A stretch of 64,000 bases of DNA, taken from assembly GCF_026248685.1 (NCBI RefSeq), contig NZ_CP111040.1:248001-312000 (forward strand). Direction: 5' to 3'. The notes beneath the pieces were generated by a model. That model ran no database searches. It saw only the letters and a list, made by a program, of their open reading frames with translations, and was not told where the DNA came from. This DNA comes from Haladaptatus caseinilyticus. GTDB taxonomy: Archaea > Halobacteriota > Halobacteria > Halobacteriales > Haladaptataceae. The position numbers were made by a program, and so were the translations under genes. Shown piece after piece: positions 61,449 to 64,000 of this stretch (positions within the stretch are counted from its first letter, which is position 1; each line of letters starts with the position of its first letter).

Positions 61449-62609
61449 TCATTTTGCGGGTGACGAAATCCGACTGTCCTCGGTGTCGTCGGTAAACGTC
61501 CGGAGGTAGCGACTGAACGGCGTTCCACCCGTGCCTTCGCTCTCGTCGAGTGGTCCTTCGATGTACTTCGCGACCACGTCGATGTGGTCGTCGCGGAAGA
61601 CGACCATGCTATCGATACAGTCGTTGTAAGCCGCTTTGAGTTCTTCATCGGCGTTCGAAACGTACTCACGAATGTCCGGCCCTGATCGAACGGTCTCGAT
61701 GAATTCCCGATGGGCGGTGGGCATATCCCTTCGAAGTGTGCGGAGGTGCCCGACGAGTGGATTGTTTCCGTGGTCGATTCCCAACGCGGCGTCCAACGCC
61801 GGGAGAATGCTCGACTGTGCACCCGACGCACCGCGGAACGACTGGCGGCCGTCGAGAGCCGCAACACCCTCGTACTCGACGCCAGTGAGCGGCTTGAGAT
61901 ATGGTCGGAACCCGTTCCCATACATCTCGGGCTCGTTGCGCTCGGGCATTCGATTTAGGATGTCTGTAATCTCACGCAGCGACTGTTTCATCGTTCGAAG
62001 GGCATCAGCGACCCGGACCGGATCGTCTTCGAGGACTCCTTGTTGTGCGTCGCCAATCGCCGCGATTGCTGGTCCCGCTCCGTTTTCGATAGCGACGTGA
62101 ATCGCGATGAACCAGCGCTCGTCCCCCGGCGCGAAGAAGTTCGTGATGGACCGAACGTTCTGCGGGAGCAGATCGTGTTCCGAGTCCTCACGGATCCAGT
62201 TGTAGAGAACGTAGCCATCGTAGGAGAGTACTGGCGTCGCACCAAGTCGAGCAGTCGATTCGTACAGCGGAACGGCCACTCCCGCTGGAATGGTCTTGGC
62301 GGTATTGGCGTCGATTTTGTGAACGTACGCGTTCGCGAGAAATCCAGTGACGGTATAAATGCGGGCGAGTTCGCGGTCAGTCAAGCCGTCGAAGAATTCG
62401 CTCGATGGTGCTTCGAGACCACGAACTCGTGGTCTGAGTTGGTCAGTTTCGAGCAGCTTGGGAAGACTCGTACCCAACTCGTCGAGTTCGTTTAAAAACG
62501 GCTGGGCGTCCGCCCCGAACGACGCGAGGGGTTCGGTATTTGGCAGGAACCCACGGTTCGGGTCGATGTTAAACCGCTCGTAGTCGAGCGCCGCAACGCG
62601 TTCGGCCAT
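61449..62609 (-). CDS. Indoleamine/tryptophan 2,3-dioxygenase (IDO family)
   Basis: Opens the indole ring of tryptophan to N-formylkynurenine using heme and oxygen. 386 residues. IDO-type blocks are visible: LSYDGYVLYNWI, FFAPGDERWFIAIHVAIE, QSFRGASGAQSSILPALDA, MPTAHREFIE and FRDDHIDVVAKYI (proximal His about 341) followed by GTGGTPFSRYL. It is the IDO rather than the bacterial TDO family. With kynU nearby it gives a tryptophan-to-anthranilate route. Same strand as the methyltransferase upstream, 155 bases apart. Confidence 0.88.
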   Translation of the reverse strand: MAERVAALDYERFNIDPNRGFLPNTEPLASFGADAQPFLNELDELGTSLPKLLETDQLRPRVRGLEAPSSEFFDGLTDRELARIYTVTGFLANAYVHKIDANTAKTIPAGVAVPLYESTARLGATPVLSYDGYVLYNWIREDSEHDLLPQNVRSITNFFAPGDERWFIAIHVAIENGAGPAIAAIGDAQQGVLEDDPVRVADALRTMKQSLREITDILNRMPERNEPEMYGNGFRPYLKPLTGVEYEGVAALDGRQSFRGASGAQSSILPALDAALGIDHGNNPLVGHLRTLRRDMPTAHREFIETVRSGPDIREYVSNADEELKAAYNDCIDSMVVFRDDHIDVVAKYIEGPLDESEGTGGTPFSRYLRTFTDDTEDSRISSPAK

Positions 62610-62764
62610 GTCTGGTTTCGATACGATGCTCCGATCCTTAAAGCATGAAGTTCTAGATCGCTGTCAACTCTGGTGGACAGGGACCGATTCAGTACACTAC
62701 GACACACAACTACGCAGTACGGGTCGTAACTGGGCCCCCGAAATTACAAACGAGTACGCCCAAC

Positions 62765-63382
62765 TCACAACACCCGAAACACACGAACCGTATCACGATT
62801 CCCAGGTTCGCACACCAACTGTGCGAGGCCGAGGTCGGTAAACACCTGCTTCCAGTTCCGGTGATAGAGCGGGAAGTCGTCGTGGACGTAACTCACTTCG
62901 GCACCTGACCGACCGCGCTGGGGGCTGTTACCCTCGTTCTCGGCGGTGATGAGGATATCACTCGTAACGCGAATCAGTTCCTCGAACACCCACGTGTTTT
63001 CGGGATGAATGTGCTGGAGGGTTTCGACCGAGTAGACGACGTCGAAGGCGTCGTCGGGGAACTCTGGGAGTACGTCCTCGATTGCGCCGGTGTGGAACGT
63101 CCCCGTCGCGGCAAGGCGCGGATACTGCTCTGCCATTACGTCGAACGACTCGTCGTTGATGTCGATACCCGTGAGGTTCTCATAGCCGTCATCGAGGAGA
63201 TGGGCGAGGTGACGGCCGGAACTACAGCCAATCTCGAGGATTTCAGCGTCCTCGTCCGCGTAGTACTCGAATACGCTGGCGAGGGTGTCGCTTACCTCGT
63301 TCGACCCGATTTGGGCGTAGTACTCGGGTGAAAACTCCCCCGAGCGTTCGGCCCAACTGCGATGATTGTCCTCCGGTTCCAT
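62765..63382 (-). CDS. Class I SAM-dependent methyltransferase
   Basis: 205 residues. SAM motif I EILEIGCSSGRHLAHLL (about 48-64), then GIDINDESFDVM, and the motif DAFDVVYSVETLQHIHPENTW. The C-terminal part FPLYHRNWKQVFTDLGL is typical of small-molecule methyltransferases. The target is unknown; it lies between the IDO and kynureninase genes, so a kynurenine-pathway or anthranilate product is possible. Divergent from kynU by 126 bases. Confidence 0.85.
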   Translation of the reverse strand: MEPEDNHRSWAERSGEFSPEYYAQIGSNEVSDTLASVFEYYADEDAEILEIGCSSGRHLAHLLDDGYENLTGIDINDESFDVMAEQYPRLAATGTFHTGAIEDVLPEFPDDAFDVVYSVETLQHIHPENTWVFEELIRVTSDILITAENEGNSPQRGRSGAEVSYVHDDFPLYHRNWKQVFTDLGLAQLVCEPGNRDTVRVFRVL

Positions 63383-63508
63383 ACTGACCCTCTCGTAGCC
63401 AGAGGGTTAAGTGAGTCCGGAAATTTCGTCGGCGATGAAACGACGTTCTTCGCGGAGGTTTTCCACGCTCTCCGAAAAATACACCCCATTGGGGGTGCCA
63501 CTCGAAGC

Positions 63509-64000
63509 ATGGACGACGAGTTCGAACTCGGGCGTGACCACGCCCAACGACGCGACGACTCGACTGACGTGATGGTTCGCGACCGGTTCTACCTCCCCGA
63601 CGACCTCTATCTTGACGGCAACTCCCTCGGGCCGCTTTCCACCGATGCCGAAGAGAGCCTCGAACACGTCCTCGACGAATGGCGCGAACTCGGTATTCGC
63701 GGGTGGACGGACGGTGACCCGTCATGGTTTCACTACGGCGAACGCCTTGGCGAGCGCCTCGCGCCGATGGTTGGAGCCCGCGAGGATGAAGTCGTGGTGG
63801 CGAACTCCACGACGATCAACATTCACACCCTCGTCGGCACGTTTCTCGACCGCTGTGCCCGCGAAGAGCGTGGACAGAAAGTCGTCGTGAACGACTTGGA
63901 CTTCCCGACCGACCATTACGCCATTCGTTCGCAGTTACAGACTCGGGGTCTCGATCCCGACGAGCACCTCATCGTCGTCGAGTCGCACGATGGACGAACC
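63509..64000 (+). CDS. kynU: Kynureninase (3' end outside window)
   Basis: 164 visible codons from the ATG at 63509, open to the window edge. PLP-dependent cleavage of kynurenine to anthranilate and alanine. The N-terminus shows the family blocks FYLPDDLYLDGNSLGPLS, WTDGDPSWFHYGERLG, VVVANSTTINIHTLVGTF and DLDFPTDHYAI. The PLP-binding lysine would lie beyond the window. Divergent from the methyltransferase. Confidence 0.9.
   Translation, partial: MDDEFELGRDHAQRRDDSTDVMVRDRFYLPDDLYLDGNSLGPLSTDAEESLEHVLDEWRELGIRGWTDGDPSWFHYGERLGERLAPMVGAREDEVVVANSTTINIHTLVGTFLDRCAREERGQKVVVNDLDFPTDHYAIRSQLQTRGLDPDEHLIVVESHDGRT

Noticed and set aside
1-64000. CRISPR arrays, tRNA, rRNA, replication origin
   Set aside because: No spaced direct repeats, cloverleaf, rRNA or Orc/Cdc6 gene was recognised on reading both strands; tRNA genes would be best excluded by a covariance search.

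Overview
The window looks like a stretch of a haloarchaeal (class Halobacteria) chromosome or megaplasmid. The proteins are acidic, one gene encodes an archaeal TFB, and there are HalX and bacterio-opsin-activator-type (HTH-10) regulators, Tat-exported substrates, and TATA boxes about 25 bases upstream of leaderless or short-leader starts. Genus cannot be fixed from the sequence alone. Most of the window (about 1-56 kb) is AT-richer than expected for a haloarchaeon, especially 41-56 kb. From about 56.3 kb to the end the base composition and codon use shift sharply to GC-rich, which reads as the edge between an accessory island and core chromosome.

Layout. (1) 0-32 kb is a cell-surface glycan locus. 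It holds UDP-GlcNAc precursor genes (glmM, glmS, a GlmU-like bifunctional enzyme), a UDP-sugar dehydrogenase, two GT2 and one GT4 glycosyltransferases, a DUF354 glycosyltransferase, two GT-C type membrane proteins, a flippase, an asparagine-synthase-like enzyme without the glutaminase cysteine, two FkbM methyltransferases, a secreted beta-helix protein and a lipoprotein polysaccharide deacetylase. Degenerate TnpB (IS200/IS605, IS1341-like) remnants lie inside it. (2) 32-40 kb is mixed: a PH-domain membrane protein, glutamine-dependent NAD synthetase, a membrane-anchored HExxH metalloprotease, histidyl-tRNA synthetase, a broken tenA and small zinc-finger proteins. (3) 40-49 kb is regulatory: a PAS histidine kinase, a HalX response regulator, a winged-helix protein paralogous to the cytoplasmic domain of a calcium-repeat membrane protein at 6.2-7.7 kb, a DUF7344-like membrane protein, and a TFB gene flanked on both sides by a PadR regulator and a UPF0058 protein. 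(4) 50-54 kb is a secreted thiol/redox cluster: two DsbA-like proteins, a degenerate M14-type peptidase and a membrane protein with a CxxC motif. It is followed by a 1.1-kb AT-rich gap with a strong hairpin and a Tat-exported protein with three lectin-like repeats. (5) 56.3-64 kb is ordinary GC-rich haloarchaeal sequence: MFS transporter, asparaginase, polysaccharide deacetylase family enzyme, truncated hemoglobin, HTH-10 regulator, indoleamine 2,3-dioxygenase, a methyltransferase and the start of kynureninase.

The most unusual observations are these. Three IS1341-type right ends each place their terminal TGA in frame as the stop codon of a gene reading into the element, and two of those genes end in Thr-rich mucin-like tails. 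A predicted membrane-spanning one-component regulator joins extracellular calcium repeats to a cytoplasmic winged helix. The thiol/redox cluster contains variant active sites. No CRISPR array, rRNA, tRNA or replication origin was recognised.
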